Positions 42,559 through 51,857 are shown, numbered from the stretch's first letter. The stretch: DNA of 64,000 bases from an uncultured Bacteroidales bacterium (GCA_902792435.1 CADAZN010000021.1:38340-102339), one strand, 5' to 3'. Notes: generated from the letters alone by a model not told the origin. Made by a program: numbers and translations.

Positions 42559-42572
42559 ATTACTCTAATTAT

Positions 42573-43778
42573 TTATTTTTTTCGGGTCTTACGGCTTTTC
42601 TTTATTGTTTTCTTTGCTGTATTTTTTGTTGTATTCTTTGCTGTATTCTTAGTTGCAGGAGCACCATTGAGAATGGTGTTTATCAAGCTCTTATTCAACT
42701 TCTCAATGTCGGTGGGTGCCTTGCGAGCGTTCAAGTATTTAAGCATTTCCTGCATAGTGGCCTTGTCGCAATATGCCAGCATGCCGCGTGTGACTGGACG
42801 CATCGAGAGCACCGCCCAGCGGTCTTTCATGCCTTTATATGGACTACGTACCCATTTAAGAGTGAATTTCTCGTCACGGAAGTTGGAGTAGAACGCGTCA
42901 AGACTCTCGTCAAAGGGAGCTGCAAGCTCCACGGCGAGGTCATTGCCTTGTGGCTTCACAATCCACCATAGCGGTCCATGCAGCGAACCATGACCACCGT
43001 AGCCAGTAGGGCGAGACCTCAGAAACTCATATTCATCGCGCGAAATCTCTTTGCCATCAGCATAATAGTGTGTGACTCCACTCTCATCCACTTTCTTAGA
43101 AGGCTCTGGCATGTGTACACGCTTCATGCGCTCAGGGAAATATGCCACTAGCAGATGGTCACTCAATTTTGGACGCTCATCGCTATAATCCATATAATCC
43201 AACTGATAGTCGGCTCCAGGCAGCTGATAGCGGTCCGCGCCATACACAGCGCCAAACACCACCGTGTCGCTGGTGTTCTTGCCAGTGCCGGCATACACGC
43301 CATTGATGATGTCGCGCATATCGGCGGCAATCTTTTCGTCTTTGTCTTCACCAGTTCTCAATGCCACGTCGAGCACTGCGCCGTTGGCACTGCGGAACAC
43401 CACCATGTCCCAACGCCCTGCCACTTCGTGTTTAACGGTGACACCTTTTTTGTTGATGACACTAGGCTTGCCATTCACCAGTTTTACCTCATAGTAATGC
43501 TCACTGTTTTCCCAGTCGTCGTACTCCTCGAGCAAGAAGCCCACATGGTCGAGCTCGTCTTTCTCATTATAGCAATTCGTCACACGGCAATGACGCTGAA
43601 CGCCATTGCGCCATTTAATATTTTGATTGGGTTGAAACACGCTATTGTCGCCTTGTATAAACTTGAGCTTAGCATCGGCCATAACAGCCTCAATTTCTGC
43701 ATCTCTATCATTGCGATTTGCAGCATTAACTGCCACAAAGGCGAAAACTAAAATCACTATTAAAAAAAGATTTTTCAT
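42573..43778 (-). CDS. Secreted protein of unknown function, two-part, Lys/Thr-rich tail
   Basis: 401 residues. Signal peptide 1-19 (FLIVILVFAFVAVNAA). An N-terminal domain (20-125) has FIQGDNSVFQPNQNIKWRNG, CRVTNCYNEKDELDHVGFLL and YYEVKLVNGKPSVINKKGVT; it is paralogous to the whole small protein at 43818. A second domain (about 130-365) contains DMVVFRSANGAVLDVALRTG, HYYADGKEISRDEYEFLRSR and an aromatic region ending DRWAVLSMRPVTRGMLAYCD. The C-terminus (375-401) is a repeat of KNT/KNTA followed by KKTIKKSRKTRKK. I recognise no family. It is probably exported to the periplasm or outer membrane. It lies 39 bp after its shorter paralogue and 14 bp before the symporter gene. Confidence 0.75.
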   Translation of the reverse strand: MKNLFLIVILVFAFVAVNAANRNDRDAEIEAVMADAKLKFIQGDNSVFQPNQNIKWRNGVQRHCRVTNCYNEKDELDHVGFLLEEYDDWENSEHYYEVKLVNGKPSVINKKGVTVKHEVAGRWDMVVFRSANGAVLDVALRTGEDKDEKIAADMRDIINGVYAGTGKNTSDTVVFGAVYGADRYQLPGADYQLDYMDYSDERPKLSDHLLVAYFPERMKRVHMPEPSKKVDESGVTHYYADGKEISRDEYEFLRSRPTGYGGHGSLHGPLWWIVKPQGNDLAVELAAPFDESLDAFYSNFRDEKFTLKWVRSPYKGMKDRWAVLSMRPVTRGMLAYCDKATMQEMLKYLNARKAPTDIEKLNKSLINTILNGAPATKNTAKNTTKNTAKKTIKKSRKTRKK

Positions 43779-43817
43779 AATATATAGTTTTTAATTCTAT
43801 TATTAGTCATTTTTTAC

Positions 43818-44165
43818 TCACATCGCGGTGAAACCTGGATGGTTTAACACGACTGCTTTGCCGTCAACCAATTTAACCTTATAGATGTGATTGGTGTTTT
43901 TCTCTTTTTCTTCGAGCAAGAACTCAACGTGGTCGGGCTTGCCCTGCTCGTTGTTGATCTTGTGGATATTGCAATGCCTATATCCGTAGCGCCACACTGC
44001 TTCATTACTTGGTTCAAACACATCATTAGATGCATGCTCCAGTGGCAGTAGCGCATCGGCCATTATGGATTCCTGCTCTTTTTCACATTCATAATCTGTT
44101 TTCCTGCGTGCATCAACAGAGAGTACGCAGCAAACCAGCAACACAAGAGTCAACACCTTATTCAT
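43818..44165 (-). CDS. Small secreted protein of unknown function, paralogue of the 42573 N-domain
   Basis: 115 residues from the ATG at 44165 (an upstream in-frame ATG at 44195 gives no signal peptide). Signal peptide 1-19 (MNKVLTLVLLVCCVLSVDA). The mature part (IMADALLPLEHASNDVFEPS, NEAVWRYGYRHCNIHKINNE, DHVEFLLEEKEKN, YKVKLVDGKAVVLNHPGF) aligns with residues 28-115 of the 42573 product, including the pattern DHV-FLLEE, Y-VKLV-GK, and the pair RHC/N. It stops where the larger protein enters its second domain, so it is a free-standing single-domain copy or a truncated duplicate. No function is assigned. Confidence 0.7.
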   Translation of the reverse strand: MNKVLTLVLLVCCVLSVDARRKTDYECEKEQESIMADALLPLEHASNDVFEPSNEAVWRYGYRHCNIHKINNEQGKPDHVEFLLEEKEKNTNHIYKVKLVDGKAVVLNHPGFTAM

Positions 44166-44237
44166 AATGGAGCAAGTTTTATAGTTTGATTGCAAAGATA
44201 GTAAATAGTTTACTCTTTTCCTCCATAAGAATTAAAA

Positions 44238-44276
44238 AAACCGCCATTCAAGCTTTTTATCGCTGAATGGCGGTTT
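44238..44276 (-). terminator. Intrinsic terminator of pnp
   Basis: AAACCGCCATTCA and its exact complement form a 13-bp stem around a 13-nt loop, followed on the minus strand by seven T. It lies 59 bp beyond the pnp stop codon. Confidence 0.9.
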
Positions 44277-44334
44277 GTTATCGATTGTAAGTTTCCAGGT
44301 CTCAGTTGTCAGAAAGAAAACTGTGAACCAAAAA

Positions 44335-46635
44335 CTAGTTCCTGTCCTCGTAGCTCTGGTCGTTGCGGTCGTCACGGCGACGATCGCTGTTACGGTTGTC
44401 GCGACGTGGGCCACGGTTGTCGTTGCGACGAGGGGCATTGCCACCATTGCGGCGAGGGCCATTGCCACCGTTTCCGTTGCGTGGACCACCGTTGCCACGT
44501 GGGCGGTTGCCACCGTTGCCATTGCGGCGCTCCTCAAAGCCCTCGGGCTTCTCCTGAAGAGCACGCATCGAGAGGCGGAACTTGCCGGTCTTCTTGTCAA
44601 TCTCAATAAGCTTGACAGTAACCTCGTCACCCTCGTGCAAGCCACTAGCCTCCATGTCGGCCAAACGCTCCCAGCTAATCTCGCTGATGTGCAAGAGGCC
44701 TTCCTTACCAGGCATGAACTCAACAAATGCACCAAACTCAAGGATGCTCTTGATTGGGCCTGTGTAGATAGTTCCCTCCTCGGGCACAGCGATGATAGCC
44801 TTGATGCGCTCAACTGCAGCCTCGATGCTGTCTTTGTTGGCAGCCGAGATTTCAATCTCGCCCTTGCCGTCGATCTCATCGATAGTGATTACAGCACCAG
44901 TCTCCTCCTGGATGCCTTGGATAACCTCACCACCCTTGCCAATGATAGCACCAATGAACTCCTTGTCGACAGTCATTGCCACGATGCGTGGAACGTGTGG
45001 CTTGTAATCCTCACGAGGCTCAGGAATTGTCTCGTTAATAATATTGAGGATGTGCAAGCGTCCGTTGCGAGCCTGGCTCAAAGCCTGCTCGAGAATCTCG
45101 TAGGGAAGTCCGTCACACTTGATATCCATTTGAGTGGCGGTGATACCGTTAACAGTACCAGTCACCTTGAAATCCATGTCACCAAGGTGGTCCTCGTCAC
45201 CGAGGATATCGCTCAATACGGCATGCTTCACGTTGCCCTCGTCGGTGATGAGACCCATAGCAATACCAGCCACAGGGCGTTTCATCTTAACACCGGCATC
45301 AAGCAGAGCCAGAGTGCCACCGCAAACTGTAGCCATCGACGAAGAGCCGTTGCTCTCGAGGATGTCGCTCACGATGCGGCAGGTGTAGGGGAAGTCATCG
45401 GGGAACATGCGCTTGAGAGCGCGATGTGCCAAGTTGCCGTGACCAATCTCGCGACGGCTCACGCCACGTGGTGCACGAGCCTCGCCAGTAGAGAATGCTG
45501 GGAAGTTGTAGTGGAGCAAGAAGCGCTCGTTGCGGCGTGTGAGCACGTCGTCGATAAGCTTCTCATCAAGCTTGGTTCCCAAAGTAACAGTTGCGAGCGA
45601 CTGAGTCTCGCCACGGGTGAAGACAGCGCTTCCGTGAGGGCCGGGAACATAGTCGGTCTCGCACCAGATGGGACGAATCTCGGTGGTCTTGCGGCCATCC
45701 ATGCGGATGCCCTCATCAAGGATCACGCGGCGCACTGCATCGCGCTGCACGTCGTGGAAGTAGCGGTTAATCATTGGAGTCTTCTCCTCGCGCTCCTCCT
45801 CGGGAATGGTCTCGATGAAGTCCTCGAGAATCTTATCGAAGCTGTCGTTGCGCCAGTGCTTGTCGGGGTTACCAGCCTTAGCGATGTCGTAGCATGGCTG
45901 ATAGCACTCTTTGCGTACGCGCTCCTTAATTTCCTCGTCGTCAACCTCGTGACAATATTCACGCTTGGTCACGCCGAGCTGAGCAGCAAGCTCCTTCTGA
46001 GCCACGCACATGGGCTTGATAGCGTCGTGCGCAAACTTGAGAGCTGCGATGAGGTCTTCTTCTTGAACTTCGTCCATCTCACCCTCCACCATCATAATAT
46101 TGTCGTAAGTAGCACCTACCATCAATTCCATGTCAGCGTTTTCGAGTTGTTCGAAGGTGGGGTTGATAACGAAGTTGCCGTCGATGCGTGCTTCCTCGAA
46201 AGGCACGTCGCTCACGGCGATAGCTGCACTAGCAGCGAGTCCAGCGAGAGCGTCGGGGCAATCGGCGCCGTCGCTCGAGAACATAAGGATGTGGACGATA
46301 GTGTTGGCGTGATAGTTCGATGGGAACAAAGGCCTGAGCACGCGGTCCACGAGGCGTGCTGTCAAGATTTCGTAGTCGCTGGCACGACCTTCACGCTTGG
46401 TGAAGCCGCCAGGGAAACGTCCGAAGGAGGAATATTTCTCCTTGTATTCAACTGTGAGGGGCATAAAGTCGGCACCCTCTTCGGCATCCTTAGCCGAAAC
46501 AACGGTCGCTAACAACATGGTGTTGTTGAAGCGCAATTCAACTGCTCCATCGGCTTGCTTAGCAAGCTTTCCTGTTTCGAGGGTGATCTCGCGTCCGTCA
46601 CCCAATACGATGGTTTTCTTAGTAGGTGTTAACAT
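44335..46635 (-). CDS. pnp: Polyribonucleotide nucleotidyltransferase (PNPase) with Arg/Gly/Asn-rich tail
   Basis: 766 residues. Two RNase PH domains (about 10-140 and 310-545; [60 protein letters not shown]), an all-helical linker, a KH domain ([20 protein letters not shown]) and an S1 domain ([20 protein letters not shown]) are all present. It degrades RNA 3' to 5' with phosphate. The last ~70 residues form a low-complexity tail of [14 protein letters not shown]-type repeats ending in Arg/Asp-rich sequence, likely disordered and RNA-binding. A -7 box (TACCTTTG, minus) is at 46669-46676, preceded after 6 bp by the 24-bp element shared with pepO-like and argS promoters. The opposite strand shows a long open frame that is only a codon-bias shadow. 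Confidence 0.96.
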   Translation of the reverse strand: MLTPTKKTIVLGDGREITLETGKLAKQADGAVELRFNNTMLLATVVSAKDAEEGADFMPLTVEYKEKYSSFGRFPGGFTKREGRASDYEILTARLVDRVLRPLFPSNYHANTIVHILMFSSDGADCPDALAGLAASAAIAVSDVPFEEARIDGNFVINPTFEQLENADMELMVGATYDNIMMVEGEMDEVQEEDLIAALKFAHDAIKPMCVAQKELAAQLGVTKREYCHEVDDEEIKERVRKECYQPCYDIAKAGNPDKHWRNDSFDKILEDFIETIPEEEREEKTPMINRYFHDVQRDAVRRVILDEGIRMDGRKTTEIRPIWCETDYVPGPHGSAVFTRGETQSLATVTLGTKLDEKLIDDVLTRRNERFLLHYNFPAFSTGEARAPRGVSRREIGHGNLAHRALKRMFPDDFPYTCRIVSDILESNGSSSMATVCGGTLALLDAGVKMKRPVAGIAMGLITDEGNVKHAVLSDILGDEDHLGDMDFKVTGTVNGITATQMDIKCDGLPYEILEQALSQARNGRLHILNIINETIPEPREDYKPHVPRIVAMTVDKEFIGAIIGKGGEVIQGIQEETGAVITIDEIDGKGEIEISAANKDSIEAAVERIKAIIAVPEEGTIYTGPIKSILEFGAFVEFMPGKEGLLHISEISWERLADMEASGLHEGDEVTVKLIEIDKKTGKFRLSMRALQEKPEGFEERRNGNGGNRPRGNGGPRNGNGGNGPRRNGGNAPRRNDNRGPRRDNRNSDRRRDDRNDQSYEDRN

Positions 46636-46682
46636 CTAGAATAATATTATATAATATAAAAAATCGTGCAAAGGTACAAAAA

Positions 46683-46706
46683 AGTTTTCAGTTATCAGTT
46701 ATTAGT
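46683..46706 (-). promoter_or_regulatory. 24-bp promoter-upstream element (pnp copy)
   Basis: On the minus strand ACTAATAACT then GATAACTGAAAACT, ending 6 bp before the -7 box at 46669-46676. It differs by one base from the copy at 8241-8264, at the same spacing. Confidence 0.5.
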
Positions 46707-46830
46707 AATGAGTTTTTTTCAACAAGCCTTAAACCTAAATCGGTCATTATGCCGACGACAGGTTATTTTTTAGGGTCTTTTATGTCATAACAGTTTTATT
46801 TTGGATAAAATGCTCATGCTCGGAAGGTAG

Positions 46831-46886
46831 AGCTAGCACAACATCTCCGTAACGTTTAAAAACGCGACAGAGATGTTGTGCTAGCT
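46831..46886. other. Long perfect inverted repeat between rlmI and pnp
   Basis: AGCTAGCACAACATCTC (46831-46847) and its exact complement (46870-46886) flank 22 nt that contain a further small stem (CGTTT/AAACG). No T run follows on either strand, so it is not a classical terminator. It lies 26 bp beyond the rlmI stop and about 150 bp upstream of the pnp -7 box. Confidence 0.7.
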
Positions 46887-46912
46887 ATATGTTCTTGCTG
46901 AAAAAAACGAAA

Positions 46913-48097
46913 TCACTCGACCCAGAGGACGAGCCCCTTGAGGTACTCACCTTCGGGATGGTAGATGTTGATGGGGTGATCGGCAGGCTGGGTGAGCTGA
47001 TGCAGGATGCGCACTTTGCGGCGGCACTGCGCTGCCGCACTGAAGACGGCAAGCCTAAACTGCTCTTTAGATACCGCCTGTGAGCACGAGAAGGTGAATA
47101 GCACTCCCCCACTCTGGATTTTGCTGAGCGCCTTGGCGTTGAGTCGGCGATAGCCCACTAAGGCATTCTTGAGCGCGCTCTTGTGCTTGGCGAATGCTGG
47201 TGGGTCGAGGATGATAAGGTCGTAGGCGTCGCGCTCCATACGGTCGAGATAGTCGAAAGCATCCTCGGCAAACGCTTTGTGACGTTCGTCACCTGGATAG
47301 TTGAGCTCGACGTTGCGCTCGGTGAGCATAACAGCCTTGCCCGAACTGTCGACCGAATGAACAAGTTTCGCTCCTCCACGCATGGCGTAGAACGAGAATC
47401 CACCAGTGTAGCAAAACATGTTGAGCACACGACGGTCTTTAGAGAAACGTTCAAGCAGGGAGCGATTCTCGCGCTGGTCAACAAAGAAGCCAGTCTTCTG
47501 CCCACGAAGCCAGTCAACGTGGAATTGGAGACCGTTCTCCATTGCCACATCGGTGTCGAACTCGCCAATAAGGTATTGGTTCTCAGGATCGAGATGTGCC
47601 TTGTAGGGCAACGTGGTCTCGCTCTTGTAATATACATTTTTAATAACACCTGCGGGCAGCTCTACGAGAGCTTGAGCAATCATTTTGCGTGCAAAATGCA
47701 TGCCTGGCGAATGAGCCTGAATAACTGCGGTTGAACCATAGACGTCAACCACCAATCCCGGCAAGAAGTCGCCCTCGCCGTGGATGAGGCGGAAGGAGTT
47801 GTTGTCGGGGCGAATTAGATTCAGGGCTCGGCGCACGTTCCACGCCTGCTCGAGGCGGTCGCGATAGAAAGCTTCATCGATAGCTGTGTCGCCCCAAGCA
47901 AGGATGCGCACCATGATGCTACCCACCTGGAAATGGCCGTTGCCAATGTGAGTGCCATCGTTAGAGAACACCGACACAAGGTCGCCTTCTTCGATGGTGT
48001 CGTCGGCAGCTGCTATCGCACCCGAAAACACCCATGGATGGAATCGCTTTAGCGACTCTTCCTTACCACGTCGCAGGGTTATCTTTTTGTAGTTCAT
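46913..48097 (-). CDS. rlmI: 23S rRNA (cytosine-C5)-methyltransferase, RlmI-like
   Basis: 394 residues. An N-terminal PUA domain (about 3-85; KITLRRGKEESLKRFHPWVF, SGAIAA), a central EEHEE-like domain with FRLIHGEGDFLPGLVVDVYG, and a C-terminal SAM-dependent methyltransferase (about 190-394) with GQKTGFFVDQRENRSLLERF, VLNMFCYTGGFSFYAMRGGA and LIILDPPAFAKHKSALKNAL; the catalytic cysteine motif is LFTFSCSQAVSKEQF. RlmI methylates C1962 of E. coli 23S rRNA; the site here is by homology. Length is normal. A 10-bp-type AGTTATGAGTT repeat lies directly upstream (48098-48138), in place of a visible promoter. Confidence 0.9.
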   Translation of the reverse strand: MNYKKITLRRGKEESLKRFHPWVFSGAIAAADDTIEEGDLVSVFSNDGTHIGNGHFQVGSIMVRILAWGDTAIDEAFYRDRLEQAWNVRRALNLIRPDNNSFRLIHGEGDFLPGLVVDVYGSTAVIQAHSPGMHFARKMIAQALVELPAGVIKNVYYKSETTLPYKAHLDPENQYLIGEFDTDVAMENGLQFHVDWLRGQKTGFFVDQRENRSLLERFSKDRRVLNMFCYTGGFSFYAMRGGAKLVHSVDSSGKAVMLTERNVELNYPGDERHKAFAEDAFDYLDRMERDAYDLIILDPPAFAKHKSALKNALVGYRRLNAKALSKIQSGGVLFTFSCSQAVSKEQFRLAVFSAAAQCRRKVRILHQLTQPADHPINIYHPEGEYLKGLVLWVE

Positions 48098-48138
48098 AGT
48101 TATGAGTTCACAGTTATGAGTTGTTGGTTCTTAGTTTT
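48098..48138. repeat. AGTTATGAGTT-type short tandem repeat
   Basis: AGTTATGAGTTCACAGTTATGAGTTGTTGG-like units (stated here in parts: AGTTATGAGTT, CACAGTTATGAGTT, GTTGGTTCTTAGTT) run from the rlmI start codon upstream. They resemble the 24-bp promoter elements at 8241 and 46683, but no -7 box accompanies them. Confidence 0.6.
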
Positions 48139-48159
48139 CTTGACGCAGTCAATTGTGCA

Positions 48160-49536
48160 TTATAGTAGTGGCTTGATAATCCATCGGTAGATGTCGTTAC
48201 CGTTGGCCCACAAGAGTAGCGCTATCAGGATTATCATACCCACCATCTGCGCCCTCTCCATAAACTTGTCGCTAGGCTTGCGGCGGAAAATAATCTCATA
48301 CAACAGGAACATAACATGACCTCCATCGAGAGCAGGAATGGGAAGTATGTTCATGAATGCAAGTATTACCGACAAGAAAGCTGTAAGGTCCCAGAAGCTA
48401 ACCCAGTTCCAAGTGTCGGGGAAGATACTGCCAATTGTACCAAATCCACCCAAGCTCTGTGCACCTTCCTTGGAAAACAGCAACTTAAGGCTGCTTACAT
48501 AGTTAACCATCTTGGTCCATCCCATCTCGATGCCTCGAGGTACCGACTCAAAAAAACCATAAGCTTTAGACTCCACCTTGTAGATTAGTGGCGCTGGGCG
48601 CAATCCAATTCCTATCTTGCCGGCATCGCTCACGGCCACATTGGCACTGTCGAGCTTGCCGTCACGCATGAGCGTCATCTTCACAGTCTTGCCCTTATGC
48701 TCTATAAGCTGTGCAGTGAAAATACCGAAATCAGCAACATCAACTGTATCAACCGTCAAAATCCTGTCTCCCTTCTTAAGCCCAGCTTTATCGGCTCCGT
48801 CGCCAGGCAACGTCGACTCAACAACTACCGGAACGCGATAGTCAATAAAAGGCTCACCACGCTTAGCATCGGCCTCAGCATCAAAGATGAATTTTTCAGG
48901 AATGTCAATAGTCACGGTGTCGCGACCATTGCGCAACACTTTCACCTGCTTTGCCGTAGTCATTGCCTGCACCTCGTCGCTATTGAGGTAGTAAAGTTGT
49001 CTTTCATCGGCGCTAAGAGGGATGTCTCCATCTTTGAAGCCAATCTTCTCGGCGCTCTGACAGAAGTTCATGCCCATCTCGGCATTCTTGTAAGGAATAT
49101 ACTGCTCTCCCCAGTAGTAAACCATTCCGGCATAGATGATGATGGCGAGTAAAAAGTTATTCACAACACCACCAATCATTATGAGCAATCGTTGCCATGC
49201 CGGCTTTGAGCGGAACTCCCATGGTTGCTCAGGTTGCTTCATCTGCTCAGTGTCCATCGACTCGTCAATCATGCCTGCAATCTTGCAGTAGCCACCAAGG
49301 GGCATCCAACCCACGCCATACTCGGTATCGCTTTTCTTGGGTTTATACTTTAAAAGGCTACCATCCCAGTTAATTCCGAGTTTTTTGAGCCCGATATCGA
49401 AAAATAGATAAAACTTCTCAACTTTTACTCCAAAGATCCTTGCCCACATAAAATGGCCCAACTCGTGAATGAACACGAGCAGTCCTAATGAGGCAATCAT
49501 CTGTAAAGCTTTAATCCAAAATGTAGTTGTCATCAT
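48160..49536 (-). CDS. rseP: RseP-type site-2 membrane metalloprotease
   Basis: 458 residues from an ATG at 49536 (a second in-frame ATG at 49533 is equivalent); the longer upstream frame overlaps dxr and is not conserved. First transmembrane helix with the zinc motif HELGH in GLLVFIHELGHFMWARIFGV (about 21-25), PDZ domains in the middle (about 150-320; AGLKKGDRILTVDTVDVADF), and the C-terminal NILPIPALDGGHVMFLL motif carrying the third zinc ligand. It cleaves transmembrane segments, classically anti-sigma factors or signal-peptide remnants. It lies 17 bp downstream of dxr. The dxr-rseP pair is usual in Bacteroidales. Confidence 0.95.
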   Translation of the reverse strand: MMTTTFWIKALQMIASLGLLVFIHELGHFMWARIFGVKVEKFYLFFDIGLKKLGINWDGSLLKYKPKKSDTEYGVGWMPLGGYCKIAGMIDESMDTEQMKQPEQPWEFRSKPAWQRLLIMIGGVVNNFLLAIIIYAGMVYYWGEQYIPYKNAEMGMNFCQSAEKIGFKDGDIPLSADERQLYYLNSDEVQAMTTAKQVKVLRNGRDTVTIDIPEKFIFDAEADAKRGEPFIDYRVPVVVESTLPGDGADKAGLKKGDRILTVDTVDVADFGIFTAQLIEHKGKTVKMTLMRDGKLDSANVAVSDAGKIGIGLRPAPLIYKVESKAYGFFESVPRGIEMGWTKMVNYVSSLKLLFSKEGAQSLGGFGTIGSIFPDTWNWVSFWDLTAFLSVILAFMNILPIPALDGGHVMFLLYEIIFRRKPSDKFMERAQMVGMIILIALLLWANGNDIYRWIIKPLL

Positions 49537-49553
49537 ATAAATTGAATCATGTA

Positions 49554-50717
49554 TTAAAAAGAGGGAATCAAACTCTTGGCATAGCTGCGCGACTCGGCAT
49601 TGCTTTGCACATAATCGTCGTAGCCTGGACTGTCGATGAAGGGTGCCCATGCCATGGTTTTCTCTATTGTATTGTAGATGTCATTAAAGCCAATCTTGTC
49701 GGCGAGGAAGGCCGCTACTGCTATTTCGTTGGCAGCGTTCATCACGCAAGGCACGTTGCCCCCACGACGTGCAGCCTCATAGGCAGTGCCCAGTAATGGG
49801 AACTTCTCGAAGTCGGGTTTCTCAAAGGTTAGCGATGCATAGTCGGCAATCGTCATGCGTGGCTCGTTGGTCGCCAGTCGTCCTGGCAGTCCCAGTGCAT
49901 AACGGATGGGAAGATGCATATCGGGAAGACCAAGCTGAGCCTTGACCGAGCCGTCGACAAACTCCACCATGGAATGCACGATTGACTGTGGATGCACTAC
50001 AATGTCGATATTGTCTTGCGAGACACCATAGAGCCACTTAGCCTCAATCATCTCGAAGCCCTTGTTCATCATTGTGGCACTATCGATGGTAATTTTTGCA
50101 CCCATAGCCCAGTTGGGATGCCGCAGAGCGTCGTCCTTAGTCACGGTTGCAAGCCTTTCGCGCGGGAAGGTGCGGAAAGGTCCACCCGAAGCAGTGAGGA
50201 TGAGTTTCGACACATTCTTCATGTCCTCACCCACAAGGCACTGATAGAATGCGCCATGCTCACTGTCAACTGGGTAGAGCACCGATTCAGAATCCTTGAG
50301 CAGCTCATTGATAAGCTCGCCCGCCACAACAAGAGTTTCCTTGTTGGCAAGCGCAATCTTCTTACCTGCCTTGATGGCTGCAATGGTTGAAGCCAAGCCG
50401 CTATATCCCACCATAGCGGTGACCACGGTGTCAACTTCGGGCAGAGCCACCAGTTCCGACACCACGCTGTCGCCAGTGTGCACTGCGATTCCTGTGCCGT
50501 CGAGAACTTGAGCCACTTTCTCAAAGAGATCCTCGCTAGCAATCACCACATTGCGAGGTTTGAACTGCATAGCTTGCTCTATGAGCAAGTCGGCACTTCG
50601 ATTAGCCACCAGCAAGTCCACCTCAAAAAGATGTGGATACTCGGCCACGATATCAAGCGTCTGCCTCCCAATCGAGCCAGTGCTTCCCAAAACTGCTATT
50701 TTACGCTTTTGTTCCAC
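49554..50717 (-). CDS. dxr: 1-deoxy-D-xylulose-5-phosphate reductoisomerase
   Basis: 387 residues. It makes 2-C-methyl-D-erythritol 4-phosphate, the committed step of the MEP pathway, with NADPH and a divalent metal. Motifs: KIAVLGSTGSIGRQTLDIVA (6-25) for NADPH, ALANKETLVVAG, the metal/substrate site VDSEHGAFYQCL (about 150-161), LTASGGPFRTFPRERL, and KITIDSATMMNKGFEMIEAK. A -7 box (TAACTTTG, minus) is at 50739-50746, about 22 bp before the ATG. It is followed by rseP after 17 bp. Confidence 0.97.
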   Translation of the reverse strand: MEQKRKIAVLGSTGSIGRQTLDIVAEYPHLFEVDLLVANRSADLLIEQAMQFKPRNVVIASEDLFEKVAQVLDGTGIAVHTGDSVVSELVALPEVDTVVTAMVGYSGLASTIAAIKAGKKIALANKETLVVAGELINELLKDSESVLYPVDSEHGAFYQCLVGEDMKNVSKLILTASGGPFRTFPRERLATVTKDDALRHPNWAMGAKITIDSATMMNKGFEMIEAKWLYGVSQDNIDIVVHPQSIVHSMVEFVDGSVKAQLGLPDMHLPIRYALGLPGRLATNEPRMTIADYASLTFEKPDFEKFPLLGTAYEAARRGGNVPCVMNAANEIAVAAFLADKIGFNDIYNTIEKTMAWAPFIDSPGYDDYVQSNAESRSYAKSLIPSF

Positions 50718-50827
50718 AAAAATTGCTTTAAAAACTTACAAAGTTAAGCATTTTAGTTGTCTCAACGAAATGTATAGTTATTTTTAACGATTTCAAACAA
50801 TTTTTGAAGTCTAAGCCAATAAAGAAA

Positions 50828-50867
50828 GTCCGACAAGGTCTGACAGCGTCGGACCAAGTCGGACTAT
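50828..50867. repeat. 10-bp-period GTCNGAC repeat
   Basis: Four units GTCCGACAAG, GTCTGACAGC, GTCGGACCAA and GTCGGACTAT in a row; the first and the last two are inverse to each other (GTCCGAC versus GTCGGAC). It lies in the 180-bp gap between dxr and the broken dockerin/SUMF1 gene. Confidence 0.75.
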
Positions 50868-50897
50868 ACCCTACTTATGTGTTATAAATAATATTTC

Positions 50898-51807
50898 TTA
50901 GAGAGCGAGACGCAAACCTATGTCGTCATCACCAAAGAGGGTTGGTGATTTGAAACGCTTAGAAATACGGCATTTAATGGCTTTGCTGTACCAGCTTCCA
51001 CCACGCAAAACTTTCTCACCACCTGTTGCTGGGCCTGTTGGGTTGACCTGTGCCTCGGCACTGTAATCAGCATACCAGTCGCTACACCACTCCCATACAT
51101 TACCGCTCATGTCGTAGATGCCAAGCTCGTTGGGAGCCTTTGTTGCAACAACATGAGTTTCTTCTGAATCGCTCTTATACCAAGCCACATCGTCAATATT
51201 GTTGCTGCCAGCATAGAGATAGCCTTGACTCTCGTTGCCACCGCGTGCGGCAAACTCCCATTCGGCCTCGGTTGGGAAGCGGAAATTCAAGCCAGTCATT
51301 TCGTTAAGTTTAGCTATGAAATTCTGACACATCTCATAATTGACATACTCAACAGGGTATTGCCATAACAGCATACCAAAGCTCTTGAGTAACCTCAGTT
51401 TGACCGATTGAGAACGAGCTAACCGTCACTTGATGTACTGGTCCCTCATTATAGTAATCTTCACCACTTTGGTAATCAGGATTACCCATCATAAATGTTC
51501 CTCCATCAACATTTACCATCACGAAAGTCACACCATTGACAGTGTACTCAGTAGTTTCAAATGGAAATCCATTGAGCATCACATCATAGATTGCTGTAAT
51601 GTCGGCAGCGGTAACGTTTCCGTCGCCATTCACATCGTAGGCGGTTTCAGGATAAGTAGTGTCGTTGATGAGCATTTTGTTATAAACCGCAGTGATGTCG
51701 GCAGCAGTGACTTGACCATCTCCCGTCACGTCCCAGCCTTTAGCCAACATAGGCATCGAGAGCATTAAAATAGCCCCCATTGCGAGTAAAAATCTTTTTG
51801 TGTTCAT
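50898..51807 (-). pseudogene. Dockerin-SUMF1 (formylglycine-generating-enzyme-like) surface protein, frameshifted
   Basis: Two overlapping frames encode one protein. The 5' part (ATG 51807) has a signal peptide (to MPMLAKG), two dockerin-like calcium loops (DVTGDGQVTAADITAVY, DVNGDGNVTAADITAIY) and the start of a SUMF1/FGE domain (GGTFMMGNPDYQSGEDYYNE, FSIGQTEVTQELWYAVM), then ends at a stop at 51349. The 3' part, in another frame, continues with YPVEYVNYEMCQNFIAKLNE, FRFPTEAEWEFAARGGNESQ, YDMSGNVWEWCSDWYADYS, RGGSWYSKA and GLRLAL. At the junction (near 51362) the family's usual stretch after LWxAVMG (a GxNPSxF-type loop) is missing, so a small deletion shifted the frame. SUMF1 proteins outside true FGEs often bind or modify surface partners. 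A consensus promoter at 51858 remains. Confidence 0.8.
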
Positions 51808-51857
51808 AGTTGATATAATTAATTTGATTTCTTCCAAGCAATAATATTTTGAATTCA

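Noticed and set aside
44275-46512. 745-codon open frame on the plus strand opposite pnp
   Set aside because: It lies wholly antisense to a complete, motif-rich PNPase gene. Its product is Val/Ala/Leu/His-rich with no recognisable domain, as expected when a codon-biased gene is read on the other strand.
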